Source of the DNA: Rhizobium sp. Q54
GTDB lineage: Bacteria; Pseudomonadota; Alphaproteobacteria; Rhizobiales; Xanthobacteraceae
Reading direction: 5' to 3'
Assembly (NCBI GenBank): GCA_945861895.1
Contig: CAMAWF010000016.1
Span: 1-52,541 of the forward strand
DNA: 52,541 nucleotides
A program made the translations under genes and the position numbers. This document shows, piece by piece, positions 42,389 to 51,048 of the stretch. The notes below the pieces were generated by a model. It ran no database searches. It was not told the origin of the DNA and was given only the letters and a program-made list of their open reading frames with translations. How positions within the stretch are numbered: the stretch's first letter is position 1; each line of letters begins with the position of its first letter.

Positions 42389-43297
42389 ATGACGGACTTC
42401 CTCCAACAACTGCTGCTGCTGATCACTACGCCGCTTTATGTGGTCATCATCGGCGCGCATTGGGGTTTGAGCGCGTGGCACCGCCGCGACATTTATTCGC
42501 TGCCCGACACCGCGACAAATATCTACCTCACTTGTCTCAACAGCGCGCTGGAACTGCTGATGAGCGGCGTCGTGCTCGTCTTCCTCACCTGGGTCTGGCT
42601 GCAGCGCGAATTTCATTTTGAAGCTTCGGGATTTCTCTATTGGTTCGTGTTGTTCGTTCTCGAAGACTTCTTCTATTACATCCTGCATTACGTCGATCAT
42701 CACTGCCGCTTCTTCTGGGCCGTGCACGTGACGCATCATTCGTCGAGCCGCTTCAATTTCAGCACCGGCTTTCGTTCTTCCGTGTTGCAGCCGCTGTACC
42801 GGATGTTTTACTTCGCGCCTATCGCCTGGCTCGGATTCCAGCCGGTGGACATTCTGGTGATGTATGCCGCCACCCAGATATTCGGCACCTTCGTGCATCA
42901 CGACAGCTGCGGAAAACTGGGGCCGCTGGAGTGGATATTCATCACGCCGTCGCACCATCGCGTGCATCACGGCTCGAATCCGAAATATATCGACAAGAAC
43001 ATCGGCATGGCGCTCGTGATCTGGGATCGCCTGTTCGGCACCTTCGTCGAGGAAGACCCGAACGAGCCGGTGCGTTATGGCCTGACCAAGCCGGTCGAGG
43101 CTCCCGGGCCGGTCAACATCGTCATCCACGAATGGAGGGATATCTGGCGCGACCTGCGCACGAACGCGCGCGACTGGCGCGAATCCCTGGGCTTTCTCCT
43201 CGCCAGACCGGGCTGGAAACCGGCGCGCAAGCAGGAGCCGCACGCCATTGCGCCTGCGCTGACGTCCGCAGGCCGTGCTATCTCCGGCGATATCTGA
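42389..43297 (+). CDS. sterol desaturase/fatty acid hydroxylase family protein
   Basis: A 302-residue membrane di-iron enzyme. The histidine clusters HYVDHH, HVTHHSS and HRVHHG are intact, among several membrane segments. It hydroxylates or desaturates a lipid, possibly a hopanoid or fatty acid. The end overlaps the convergent glycosyltransferase by 20 bp. Its start follows SCO1 by 15 bp. Confidence 0.92.
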   Translation: MTDFLQQLLLLITTPLYVVIIGAHWGLSAWHRRDIYSLPDTATNIYLTCLNSALELLMSGVVLVFLTWVWLQREFHFEASGFLYWFVLFVLEDFFYYILHYVDHHCRFFWAVHVTHHSSSRFNFSTGFRSSVLQPLYRMFYFAPIAWLGFQPVDILVMYAATQIFGTFVHHDSCGKLGPLEWIFITPSHHRVHHGSNPKYIDKNIGMALVIWDRLFGTFVEEDPNEPVRYGLTKPVEAPGPVNIVIHEWRDIWRDLRTNARDWRESLGFLLARPGWKPARKQEPHAIAPALTSAGRAISGDI

Positions 43298-45248
43298 GAT
43301 CGATATTCGAATGCGCGGCTACCGCGCGCCGCGATGTCCGCGCCAACCCGTGGTCGGTTTTCTCCCAACCGTAGGGGTCCCGGATCAGCTGATAGAGTGC
43401 CCGCCAGGCCGCGAGCGAGAGCAACACCCAGTAAATCGGTGTCAGCAGCAGCACCCAGCCGTGCGATAACAGCCCGCGGCGCAGCAGGCCAACGCAGCCG
43501 AGAAATGCCGATGTTAGATAGCCGATGATCACGGTCGTGCCGTAGAGCGCAGTGAGCAGCGAGACCGCGATGCCCTCCCTCCACAACGGCGCATCGGTGG
43601 CGATCGCGTAAATGAACCCGGCGATGAACAGCGGATGGATCAGTGCGGCGAGCACATTGCCTCCGACCATGAGCTGGAAAGTGAGGAACGCCGGCAAACC
43701 CAGTTCGCGCAAAAGCGTGCGCGGCTCCCGCATGTGGACGATCCAGGTTTGCATCCAGCCTTTGAACCAGCGCGTGCGCTGGCGCAGCCACGGCTTAAAT
43801 CGCGCCGGGGCCTCCTCATAGGTCGCCGAATCGATCACGCTCGAGCGGTATCCGAAACGCGCGAGCCGAATGCCGAGATCGGCGTCCTCGGTGACGTTGT
43901 AGGAATCCCAGCCGCGAATTTTGCGCAGGATCGCCGTGCGGAAATGGTTGGATGAGCCGCCGAGCGGGAGCGGCATCCGCAATGCCGCAAGCCCCGGGAG
44001 GAAGACGTCAAATTGCCCGGCATATTCCGCCGTGTACAGCCGGGCGAGCCAGCTGTCGGCGGTGTTGTCGATGGTGAGGCAGGCCTGCACGCAGGCGAGG
44101 TCGTCATCGGTCGAGAAAAAAATATCGAGCGCGCGCCGAAGCTGATCGGGTTCCGGGTAGTCCTCGGCGTCGTAGACGACGACGAAAGTGCCGCGCGCGA
44201 AAGGCAATGCGACGTTGAGCGCCTTTGGTTTTGTGCGCGGTCCGATATCGGGCGCAGTGATGACCTCGAATTGCGGGCCGCGCTGCAGCCGCGCGATTGC
44301 CGCGCGGGTTTCCACATCGTCGGCCTCGATCACCAATTTGATGTCGAGCTTTTCCGGCGGATATTCGAGTTGCTCAAGCGAGCCGATCAGCCGTTCAACC
44401 GAGGCCGCCTCGCGATAGAGCGCGACGATGATGGTATAGACCGGAAGTTCATCTTCGCGCAGGCGCAGCGGCCAAATCGAGTCCGGTGGCACGATGAAAA
44501 TTCCGGCGAGCCGGAGCGCCATCCAGGCCAGAAAGACGACGGCAAGCATGACTTCAAACGCCAGCATCGCTTGCCCCGGCGCGGCTATGAGTAGGGCAAG
44601 GAGAATGATTGCCGTCGTGGCGGCGGGGGCGATGGATGTCCGCAATCGCTGCGGCGCGGCCGACAATATCGGCCATTTGACGACAAGCCCGTGCGCCGCG
44701 CGCTGCCCAAGCGTTTTCGCGCCATGCCGGAACACGAATTGCCGCAGCCGTTCGCTGGAGGTCAATCGGAATCGCTGCGCCAGATGCGGCCTCGACGCCA
44801 TCAGTCCCAAGAGCTGGCGGACATCGCGTGGCGCCGCGATAAGCACAAACTCGCCGCCGATCTCAAGCGGCAGCAATCCGGCGGCGACCGCTTCGATCAG
44901 CCGCTCGTTGGGGATCGGGCAATTTTCACGGCGGATGTTCTGGAAACTTTCGAACACCATGCCGAGCGAGCCTGCGAGCGCGCGCAAGTAGCCTTCTTCG
45001 GTCAGCAGGCCGGCGCAGATCAGGACACGGTCCGCTCCAACCCCGACCCCTGCGGCGCGGCGCTCGGCGGCGGCGATGACATCGCGCGGCAGCAAATGGC
45101 GCACGCAATCGATTTCCGGACAGAGCGAAAATTCGGCGTCGGCGTCGGGCGTTCCGAGCGTAAAAGGGACGATGGAGGGGACAGCGCTGGCGCGCAGGTC
45201 CGCCTCGATACGATCGAGCATCGCCCCAAACTGTACGCCAAGCGCCAT
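43278..45248 (-). CDS. membrane glycosyltransferase family 2 with extra N-terminal domain
   Basis: A 656-residue protein. Residues about 60-190 form a soluble domain with RVLICAGLLTEEGYLRALA, similar in pattern to the N-terminal domain of type II secretion ATPases (MshEN/T2SSE_N-like). Two membrane segments lie near 215-260, then a GT2 domain with TIIVALYREAASVERLI, VYDAEDYPEP, TEDADLGIRL and RQRTRWFKGW, then more membrane segments. The catalytic motifs indicate a processive or polymerising beta-glycosyltransferase. The ATG at 45248 follows a GGGGGG stretch. The product is unknown. Confidence 0.85.
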   Translation of the reverse strand: MALGVQFGAMLDRIEADLRASAVPSIVPFTLGTPDADAEFSLCPEIDCVRHLLPRDVIAAAERRAAGVGVGADRVLICAGLLTEEGYLRALAGSLGMVFESFQNIRRENCPIPNERLIEAVAAGLLPLEIGGEFVLIAAPRDVRQLLGLMASRPHLAQRFRLTSSERLRQFVFRHGAKTLGQRAAHGLVVKWPILSAAPQRLRTSIAPAATTAIILLALLIAAPGQAMLAFEVMLAVVFLAWMALRLAGIFIVPPDSIWPLRLREDELPVYTIIVALYREAASVERLIGSLEQLEYPPEKLDIKLVIEADDVETRAAIARLQRGPQFEVITAPDIGPRTKPKALNVALPFARGTFVVVYDAEDYPEPDQLRRALDIFFSTDDDLACVQACLTIDNTADSWLARLYTAEYAGQFDVFLPGLAALRMPLPLGGSSNHFRTAILRKIRGWDSYNVTEDADLGIRLARFGYRSSVIDSATYEEAPARFKPWLRQRTRWFKGWMQTWIVHMREPRTLLRELGLPAFLTFQLMVGGNVLAALIHPLFIAGFIYAIATDAPLWREGIAVSLLTALYGTTVIIGYLTSAFLGCVGLLRRGLLSHGWVLLLTPIYWVLLSLAAWRALYQLIRDPYGWEKTDHGLARTSRRAVAAHSNIDLRYRRR

Positions 45249-45411
45249 ACGCCCCCCACGGACGCGCTACCGGCGAAAGACTAATTCAGGCGCAGGGCGC
45301 ATGCGAGCGGGAATTGCGCGCTGGCGCGGATCGCCGCCGCATGATCCGTTGTTCTGCCATGAAGCGGCGCGGTGGCAGCGCGCCGCCGCCGGTGTTAGAT
45401 AAAGGGCGATG

Positions 45412-45600
45412 ATGGACTTTTTCTACTATCTGGTGCCGATCGCCGTGGGCGCAGTTGCGGTCGTGCTGGTGCTCGGCCTTATCAATATGATGCGCGGCGG
45501 CTCACCCAACCGCTCGCAAAAACTCATGCGGCTGCGCGTACTGCTGCAATTCGTCGCCATCATCGTCATCATGGCGGCGATCTGGGCGATGGGGCGCTGA
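45412..45600 (+). CDS. twin-transmembrane protein (HIG1-like)
   Basis: A 62-residue protein with two membrane helices (LVPIAVGAVAVVLVLGLINM and VLLQFVAIIVIMAAIWAM) joined by a basic loop SQKLMRLRVL. This is the pattern of the HIG1 domain, which in mitochondria and alphaproteobacteria associates with respiratory complexes. AAAGGG at 45401-45406 fits the ATG at 45412 better than the ATG at 45409. It runs on the same strand as the adenosyltransferase 338 bp further on. Confidence 0.85.
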   Translation: MDFFYYLVPIAVGAVAVVLVLGLINMMRGGSPNRSQKLMRLRVLLQFVAIIVIMAAIWAMGR

Positions 45601-45642
45601 TGCGGCCGCCGCTTAACCGATCTATGAGCGGGCCTGGCGAGC

Positions 45643-45849
45643 CTATTTGCTCGGGTTGGCGCGCATATATTGCACTTTTTCCTTCTTCTTCTTGGCGACC
45701 TTCTTCGCCGTCATTTTCTTTTTAGCGCTGGAAAGGTCGGCCGATACATAATGCGAAGACGCCACATGGGGCGCGCTGCAAGGCGCCGAACGGGCGGCTG
45801 ACGGGATCAGCAACAACACGGCGGCGGAAACGGCTACGATGAAACGCAC
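45643..45849 (-). CDS. small secreted lysine-rich protein
   Basis: A 68-residue protein with a signal peptide (MRFIVAVSAAVLLLIPSAARS). The mature part is basic, with KKKMTAKKVAKKKKEK. The start is a GTG at 45849 preceded by GGGAGGA at 5 bases on the minus strand, which supports a real gene. No family is recognised. It is divergent from the adenosyltransferase gene. Confidence 0.68.
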   Translation of the reverse strand: MRFIVAVSAAVLLLIPSAARSAPCSAPHVASSHYVSADLSSAKKKMTAKKVAKKKKEKVQYMRANPSK

Positions 45850-45938
45850 GAAATTCCTCCCTCATTGGTTCCACGGCACAATCGTATAGAATAGGCTTTA
45901 TTACGCAATCGGGAAGCGGCGCATTCCGCAAAAAAGCG

Positions 45939-46511
45939 ATGGTCGTCCTCAACCGCATCTACACCCGCACCGGCGACGACGGCACCACCTCGCTCGGCAG
46001 TGGCGCACGGCGCAAGAAATATGACCTTCGCGTTGCCGCCTATGGCACATTGGACGAGGTCAATGCGGTGATCGGGCTGGTGCGGCTGCACACCGCCGCC
46101 GACAAAGGGTTCGATGCCGTGCTCGGGCGCATCCAGAACGACCTGTTCGATGTCGAGGCCGATCTCTGCCTGGCGGAAAAAGGCCCGGGCGGCGCGCGTT
46201 TGACTGTGACAGATACCCAGGTCAATTGGCTTGAAGCCGAAATCGACCGCCTCAACGCCGATCTGGCGCCGCTCAAATCCTTCATTCTGCCCGGCGGCAG
46301 TCCGGCCGCGGCCTATCTGCACCTCGCGCGCACGGTTTGCCGGCGCGCCGAGCGCATCATGGTCGAGCTCAAAGACAAGCCGGGCGAAAGCGTCGATGCT
46401 CCCGCGCTCAAATACGTCAATCGGCTTTCGGATTTTCTGTTTGTTGCCGGCCGCTATGCCAACGACAAGGGCGCGCGCGACGTGCTGTGGGCGCCTGGGC
46501 AGAACCGGTGA
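45939..46511 (+). CDS. cobO/pduO: cob(I)yrinic acid a,c-diamide adenosyltransferase (PduO type)
   Basis: A 190-residue PduO-type ATP:corrinoid adenosyltransferase. The ATP-binding N-terminus has YTRTGDDGTTSLG, and later motifs are AYGTLDEVNA, FILPGGSPAAAYLH, AR followed by RRAER and LNRLSDF-like NRLSDFLFV. It makes the coenzyme form of B12. The ATG at 45939 lacks a clear ribosome-binding site, and a weak TTGGTT-16-TAGAAT promoter lies at 45865-45892. It stands just upstream of the ETF genes, an arrangement usual in this order. Confidence 0.93.
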   Translation: MVVLNRIYTRTGDDGTTSLGSGARRKKYDLRVAAYGTLDEVNAVIGLVRLHTAADKGFDAVLGRIQNDLFDVEADLCLAEKGPGGARLTVTDTQVNWLEAEIDRLNADLAPLKSFILPGGSPAAAYLHLARTVCRRAERIMVELKDKPGESVDAPALKYVNRLSDFLFVAGRYANDKGARDVLWAPGQNR

Positions 46512-46528
46512 GTGCGGCAAAGCCTACG

Positions 46529-46557
46529 TTGACACGCCAATGGCGCCGCCATTAGGT
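46529..46557 (+). promoter_or_regulatory. putative promoter of etfBA
   Basis: TTGACA at 46529-46534, a 17-bp spacer and TTAGGT at 46552-46557 lie 42 bp before etfB. The -35 is consensus, the -10 poor; this is tentative. Confidence 0.4.
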
Positions 46558-46598
46558 TGCGCGCGCTTGCAGGCCGTCCCCCCAGGGGATAGGGAAAA

Positions 46599-47345
46599 AT
46601 GAAAATTCTGGTGCCCGTCAAACGGGTCGTCGATTTCAATGTGAAAATTCGCGTCAAGGCGGACGGCTCGGGCGTCGAGCTTGCCAACGTCAAGATGTCG
46701 ATGAATCCGTTCGACGAAATCGCCGTCGAAGAGGCAATCCGTCTCAAAGAGGCGGGCAAGGCGACCGAAATCATCGCGGTATCGATCGGCCCGGCGCAGG
46801 CCTCGGAGACGATACGCACCGCACTCGCGATGGGCGCCGACCGCGGCATTCTGGTCAAGGCTGACGGCATCGTGGAGCCGCTTGCCGTCGCCAAAATCCT
46901 CAAAGCCATCGTCGAACAGGAAAAGCCCGGCCTGGTCATCATGGGCAAGCAGGCGATCGACGACGACTGCAATCAGACCGGGCAGATGCTCGCCGCGCTG
47001 CTCGGCTGGCCGCAGGGTACTTTCGCCTCGAAGATTGCGATCGAGGGCGAGGCCCTGTCGGTCACCCGCGAGGTCGATGGCGGGCTACAGACGGTCAAGC
47101 TCAAAAGCCCGGCCATTGTCACCACCGATCTGCGCCTGAATGAGCCGCGCTATGCGAGTTTGCCCAACATCATGAAGGCGAAAAAGAAGCCGATCGATGA
47201 GAAGACGCCCGCTGCCTACGGTGTCGATATCAAGCCGCGGCTCGACGTGCTGAAAACCGCCGAGCCGCCGGGCCGCAAGTCGGGCGTCAAGGTCGCCTCC
47301 GCCGCGGAGCTTGTCGGCAAGCTGAAAGAAGCGGGAGTGATCTGA
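46599..47345 (+). CDS. etfB: electron transfer flavoprotein beta subunit
   Basis: A 248-residue ETF beta subunit starting [19 protein letters not shown], with [45 protein letters not shown] and [20 protein letters not shown]. It binds AMP and passes electrons from acyl-CoA dehydrogenases. A GGG-rich ribosome-binding site lies before the ATG. Its stop overlaps the etfA start by one base (TGATG at 47343-47347). Confidence 0.95.
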   Translation: MKILVPVKRVVDFNVKIRVKADGSGVELANVKMSMNPFDEIAVEEAIRLKEAGKATEIIAVSIGPAQASETIRTALAMGADRGILVKADGIVEPLAVAKILKAIVEQEKPGLVIMGKQAIDDDCNQTGQMLAALLGWPQGTFASKIAIEGEALSVTREVDGGLQTVKLKSPAIVTTDLRLNEPRYASLPNIMKAKKKPIDEKTPAAYGVDIKPRLDVLKTAEPPGRKSGVKVASAAELVGKLKEAGVI

Positions 47346-48289
47346 TGCCGACACTTCTCGTCGCCGAGCACGACAACAAGACGCTCAAGGATGCAACCCA
47401 CAAGGCGCTCACCGCCGCGAAGGCGCTCGGCGCCGACGTGCATGTGCTGGTGGCGGGAAAAGGTTGCAAACCGGTGGCCGACGCAGCGGCCAAGCTTGAC
47501 GGCGTGAAGAAGGTGCTGCTGGCGGAAGCGCCGGCCTATGAGCACATGCTGGCCGAACCGATCACCGCGCTCGTCGTCTCGCTCGCCGGCAGCTATGACG
47601 CCATCGTCGCACCGGCGACCACCAGCGGAAAGAATTTCATGCCGCGCGTCGCCGCGCTGCTCGACGTCATGCAGGTGTCGGAAATCATCAAGGTGGTGGC
47701 GCCGGACACCTTCGAGCGGCCGATCTATGCCGGCAACGCGATCCAGACGGTCAAATCGAAAGATGCCAAAAAGGTCATCACCGTGCGCACGTCCACCTTT
47801 GCCGCAACGGGAGAGGGCGGCTCGGCGCCGGTCGAGAACGTTGCTGCTGCGCCCGACCCCGGCCTTTCGTCTTTCGTCGGCGAGGAATTGTCGAAGTCGG
47901 ACCGCCCCGAATTGACTTCGGCAAAGATCATCATCTCCGGCGGCCGCGCCATGCAGTCGCGCGAAAATTTCACCAAATACATCGAGCCGGTGGCCGACAA
48001 GCTTGGCGCGGGCGTCGGCGCCTCGCGCGCGGCGGTCGATGCCGGCTATGCGCCGAACGACTGGCAGGTCGGCCAAACCGGCAAAGTGGTGGCGCCTGAG
48101 CTTTATATTGCCGTTGGCATATCGGGAGCGATCCAGCATCTTGCCGGCATGAAGGATTCCAAGGTCATCGTGGCCATCAACAAGGATGAAGAGGCGCCGA
48201 TATTCCAGGTTGCCGATTATGGTCTGGTCGCCGACCTCTATCAGGCGCTGCCCGAACTGGCCGCGGAACTCGGCAAGCTTGGGCGTTGA
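47345..48289 (+). CDS. etfA: electron transfer flavoprotein alpha subunit
   Basis: A 314-residue ETF alpha subunit. The C-terminal FAD-binding region is canonical: [54 protein letters not shown] and VIVAINKD. It forms the heterodimer that feeds ETF:ubiquinone oxidoreductase. Translation is coupled to etfB. Confidence 0.95.
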   Translation: MPTLLVAEHDNKTLKDATHKALTAAKALGADVHVLVAGKGCKPVADAAAKLDGVKKVLLAEAPAYEHMLAEPITALVVSLAGSYDAIVAPATTSGKNFMPRVAALLDVMQVSEIIKVVAPDTFERPIYAGNAIQTVKSKDAKKVITVRTSTFAATGEGGSAPVENVAAAPDPGLSSFVGEELSKSDRPELTSAKIIISGGRAMQSRENFTKYIEPVADKLGAGVGASRAAVDAGYAPNDWQVGQTGKVVAPELYIAVGISGAIQHLAGMKDSKVIVAINKDEEAPIFQVADYGLVADLYQALPELAAELGKLGR

Positions 48290-48412
48290 GCTTTCGCTTA
48301 AATTGGTCCCCGTGCCGGTGGTGTCGGTGCGCGGATCGTCGTAAAACGACAAGGAACGGACGAACCGAGACCGAAGCTGAGAGCCGGGTCTTTGCATCGA
48401 TCGGATGGGAAC

Positions 48413-49309
48413 ATGGCGTCCACTATTCAAGCGTCCACTATTCAAAATGTAGGCGTGATTGGCGCCGGCCAAATGGGCAGCGGCATCGCGCATGTCTGCG
48501 CGCTCGCGGGCTATTCGGTGATGCTCAACGACGTATCGGCCGATCGCATCAAGGCCGGTTTGGCGACGATCAATGGCAACATGGCGCGCCAGGTCGGCAA
48601 GCTGGCGATCACCGAGGACACGCGCAAGGCCGCGCTTGGCCGCATCAAGCCGGCGGAAAAATACGACGCACTCGGCCAATGCGACCTGGTGATCGAGACC
48701 GCGACCGAGAAGGAAGACGTCAAGCGCAAGATTTTTTCCGAACTATGCGCATCGCTTAAACCCGGCGCGATCGTCGCCACCAACACGTCGTCGATTTCGA
48801 TTACGCGGCTTGCGTCCTCGACCGACCGGCCGGAACGCTTCATCGGAATTCATTTCATGAATCCGGTGCCGCTGATGGAACTGGTCGAGCTGATCCGCGG
48901 CATCGCCACCGACGATGCCACCTTCGAGACCAGCAAGGCGTTTGTCACCAAGCTCGGCAAGACCATCGCGGTGGCGGAGGATTTCCCCGCTTTCATCGTC
49001 AACCGCGTGCTGCTGCCGATGATCAACGAGGCGATCTACACGCTGTATGAGGGCGTGGGCAATGTCGAGGGCATCGACACCGCCATGCGGCTCGGCGCGC
49101 ACCATCCGATGGGCCCGCTGGAGCTTGCCGACTTCATCGGTCTGGATACCTGCCTCTCCGTGATGCAGGTGCTGCACGAGGGTCTGGCGGACACGAAATA
49201 CCGCCCGTGTCCGCTGCTGGTGAAATACGTCGAGGCCGGCTGGCTCGGCCGCAAGACGCAGCGCGGCTTCTACGATTATCGCGGCGCCAAGCCGGTGCCG
49301 ACGCGATAG
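48413..49309 (+). CDS. 3-hydroxybutyryl-CoA dehydrogenase
   Basis: A 298-residue 3-hydroxyacyl-CoA dehydrogenase of the single-domain HbdA/FadB2 type. The NAD-binding motif VGVIGAGQMGSGIAHV begins near residue 13, and the catalytic His-Glu region reads FIGIHFMNPVPLMELVE with FPAFIVNRVLLP and DTAMRLGAHHPMGPLELADFIGLD. An in-frame ATG at 48392 exists, but the ATG at 48413 has GGATGGGA close before it. Its first residues contain a short duplication, ASTIQ twice. It fits with the ETF genes in beta-oxidation or butyrate/PHB metabolism. Confidence 0.93.
   Translation: MASTIQASTIQNVGVIGAGQMGSGIAHVCALAGYSVMLNDVSADRIKAGLATINGNMARQVGKLAITEDTRKAALGRIKPAEKYDALGQCDLVIETATEKEDVKRKIFSELCASLKPGAIVATNTSSISITRLASSTDRPERFIGIHFMNPVPLMELVELIRGIATDDATFETSKAFVTKLGKTIAVAEDFPAFIVNRVLLPMINEAIYTLYEGVGNVEGIDTAMRLGAHHPMGPLELADFIGLDTCLSVMQVLHEGLADTKYRPCPLLVKYVEAGWLGRKTQRGFYDYRGAKPVPTR
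48416..48445 (+). repeat. 15-bp tandem duplication
   Basis: GCGTCCACTATTCAA is repeated exactly twice in tandem at 48416-48430 and 48431-48445, in frame, giving the two ASTIQ peptides before the NAD-binding fold. Confidence 0.9.
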
Positions 49310-49310
49310 C

Positions 49311-49394
49311 GCATGATCCCGAAAAGTGGGAACCGGTTTCCCGCCTTCGCGAAGCCCGCTTCGGCGGGCGAAGGAAGGTCGGAAAAGATCATGC
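49311..49394. repeat. nested palindromic intergenic repeat
   Basis: GCATGATC at 49311-49318 is matched by GATCATGC at 49387-49394. Inside lie CCTTCG...CGAAGG and a GCCCGC-TTCG-GCGGGC hairpin. This 84-bp mosaic resembles the GATC-rich palindromic repeats found in many copies in Hyphomicrobiales genomes, and may also fold as a terminator between the dehydrogenase and the convergent MAPEG gene. Confidence 0.75.
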
Positions 49395-49406
49395 GCCAGG
49401 CAATCG

Positions 49407-49793
49407 TCAGACGACTTTCACGATGTTGAGAGCGGCGAGCGCCGCGATCGTGAGCCATGTCAGGCCTTGACCGCTGACTCGGCCAAAGTTCGGGTTTGCA
49501 GTCTTCCACATTCCCAACACGTGAAGCAGCCGGCTGACCACCAGTACGAGGCCGCTGACGTGCAAGGCGGTGTGCGAGCCGCCGTTGATCTCATAGACAA
49601 GCATCAGCACAAGGGCGAGCGGGACATATTCGGCGGCGTTGCCGTGCAAACGGACCATTCGCAGCATATGCGGATTGTTGCCGTCGCCAACGTGGATGCC
49701 CAGCTTGGCCCGGTGCACGGTGACGTTGATGGCAAGCGCCGTCACCATGATGGCCAAGATGGCGGCATAGAGGGCGGTGAGTGATACCAGCAT
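49407..49793 (-). CDS. MAPEG family membrane protein
   Basis: A 128-residue protein with four membrane segments and the family patterns NNPHMLRMVRLHGNAAEYVP and LLHVLGM. The frame extends to a TTG at 49808, but GGAGA lies 8 bases before the ATG at 49793, which is chosen. MAPEG proteins are glutathione-related membrane enzymes or leukotriene synthase relatives; bacterial roles are mostly unknown. Confidence 0.87.
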   Translation of the reverse strand: MLVSLTALYAAILAIMVTALAINVTVHRAKLGIHVGDGNNPHMLRMVRLHGNAAEYVPLALVLMLVYEINGGSHTALHVSGLVLVVSRLLHVLGMWKTANPNFGRVSGQGLTWLTIAALAALNIVKVV

Positions 49794-49850
49794 GGGTTTG
49801 GTCTCCAATTGCAGGAATGCCGCGGATTGTGGCCTCGATCGTCCGATCAG

Positions 49851-50603
49851 TCAGCCTGAAGTCCGGTTTCCGCCCGCGCCGCCGCAGCAAGATTGCCCGG
49901 CACCTTCATATCTGTCGTGGTGCCGCACCCAGGCCATGGTCCAGGGTAGCGCGGCTTCGTCGCGGCCTTTCGGCGCAAGGTCGAGGACATTGTAGGTTCC
50001 GACCAGCATGTCCAAGCCGCGCGCGTAAGCCGAGTAGGTGTGAAAGATTCCGCCGGCACCGCTGCTGGTGAAAACGCTGATGCCGGGGGCTTCCTCGCTC
50101 GGGAATTCGCCCATCGTGTAATTGTAATAAACGTTTTTGCTCGCGAGTTCGTCCGGCGTGAGCGACACGTGAAAATCGCGATTGAAGTCAGTGCCAAACG
50201 ACGACACCCATTTGAAACGCCAGCCCATTCGCTGCTTGAACGCCTCGATCTGTGACAGCGGCGCGCGTGAGACCGCCAGCATCGTTACGTCGCGATGCGC
50301 AAGGTGGACGGTCGCGCCGTCGAAATGATCGGCGAGGAACGAGCAGCTTGGACAACCTTGCTCCCACCCCGGCCCGAACATGAAGTGATAGACGATGAGC
50401 TGGCTGCGGCCGTCGAACAGTTCGGCAAGCGTTTGCTTGCCGTTCGGCCCGTCGAACAGATAGGTTTTATCGACTTTCACCCACGGTAGCTCGCGGCGCT
50501 GGCGGTTTAATTCATCGCGCTGCTTGGTGAATTGCTTTTCCTTGGCAAGCAGCGCTTTGCGCGCGGCCAGCCATTGGTCTTGCGAAACGACAGTGTGTTG
50601 CAT
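49851..50603 (-). CDS. DUF899 thioredoxin-like protein
   Basis: A 250-residue DUF899 protein. The segment YHFMFGPGWEQGCPSCSF contains a CxxC pair in thioredoxin-like context, followed by VSRAPLSQIEAFKQRMGW and the family ending with LDLAPKGRDE. It ends in a CC-GGAGG tail that is unusual in composition. GGAG lies 8 bases before the ATG. It is 16 bp downstream of the SRPBCC gene and on the same strand, possibly a three-gene unit with arsR. Confidence 0.9.
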   Translation of the reverse strand: MQHTVVSQDQWLAARKALLAKEKQFTKQRDELNRQRRELPWVKVDKTYLFDGPNGKQTLAELFDGRSQLIVYHFMFGPGWEQGCPSCSFLADHFDGATVHLAHRDVTMLAVSRAPLSQIEAFKQRMGWRFKWVSSFGTDFNRDFHVSLTPDELASKNVYYNYTMGEFPSEEAPGISVFTSSGAGGIFHTYSAYARGLDMLVGTYNVLDLAPKGRDEAALPWTMAWVRHHDRYEGAGQSCCGGAGGNRTSG

Positions 50604-50619
50604 GTTACAAACTCCGTCT

Positions 50620-51048
50620 TCAGGCGACGAATTTTTCCAGCTTCTCGAGAGAGCCGTTCCAACCCTGCTGGTGACGATCGCGCGCGGCTTCGTCGAAGAA
50701 CTGCTCGTGCGTCAGCGTCAGCAGCGTGCCGGCGCCGTCGCTCTTGAATGAAATCGTCACCAGCGATTCCCGCTCCGGTGTGCTTTTCCACGCCCAGGTG
50801 AACACCAGCTTCTCGTTGGGGATCACCTCGCGATAGACGCCGCTGATGTCGTGGTCCTCGCCGTCCGGCGAGCGCATGACGATGCGGTAGCGGCCGCCGC
50901 TGCGCGGATCGCTTTCCGCGATCAACGTCTTGACTTCGCCCGGTCCCATCCAGCGTTTCAGCTTTTCCGGGTCCGTCCAGGCGCTGAAGACTTTCGCCGG
51001 TGGCGCGTTGAAGCGGCGCTTGAGGGTGAGGCTCGGTTTGGTGGACAT
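50620..51048 (-). CDS. SRPBCC (AHSA1-type) protein
   Basis: A 142-residue Bet v1-like protein. FNAPPAKVFSAWTDPEKLKRW at the N-terminus and the C-terminal GWNGSLEKLEKFV are standard. The frame continues upstream to 51159, but the ATG at 51048 with an AGAGGAAGAA upstream is preferred. Pairs of an ArsR regulator with an AHSA1 protein are common, and it probably binds a hydrophobic ligand. It overlaps the arsR gene by 91 bp. Confidence 0.9.
   Translation of the reverse strand: MSTKPSLTLKRRFNAPPAKVFSAWTDPEKLKRWMGPGEVKTLIAESDPRSGGRYRIVMRSPDGEDHDISGVYREVIPNEKLVFTWAWKSTPERESLVTISFKSDGAGTLLTLTHEQFFDEAARDRHQQGWNGSLEKLEKFVA

Noticed and set aside
41498-43243. 581-codon open frame on the minus strand
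   Set aside because: It is antisense to SCO1 and the sterol-desaturase-family gene and shows no recognisable domain.
45865-45892. TTGGTT-16-TAGAAT as a promoter for the adenosyltransferase
   Set aside because: Both hexamers are weak and the spacing is short; not enough to list as a feature.
47216-48679. 487-codon open frame on the minus strand
   Set aside because: It is antisense to etfA and the dehydrogenase start, and its composition (His/Arg/Asp-rich) is typical of a shadow.
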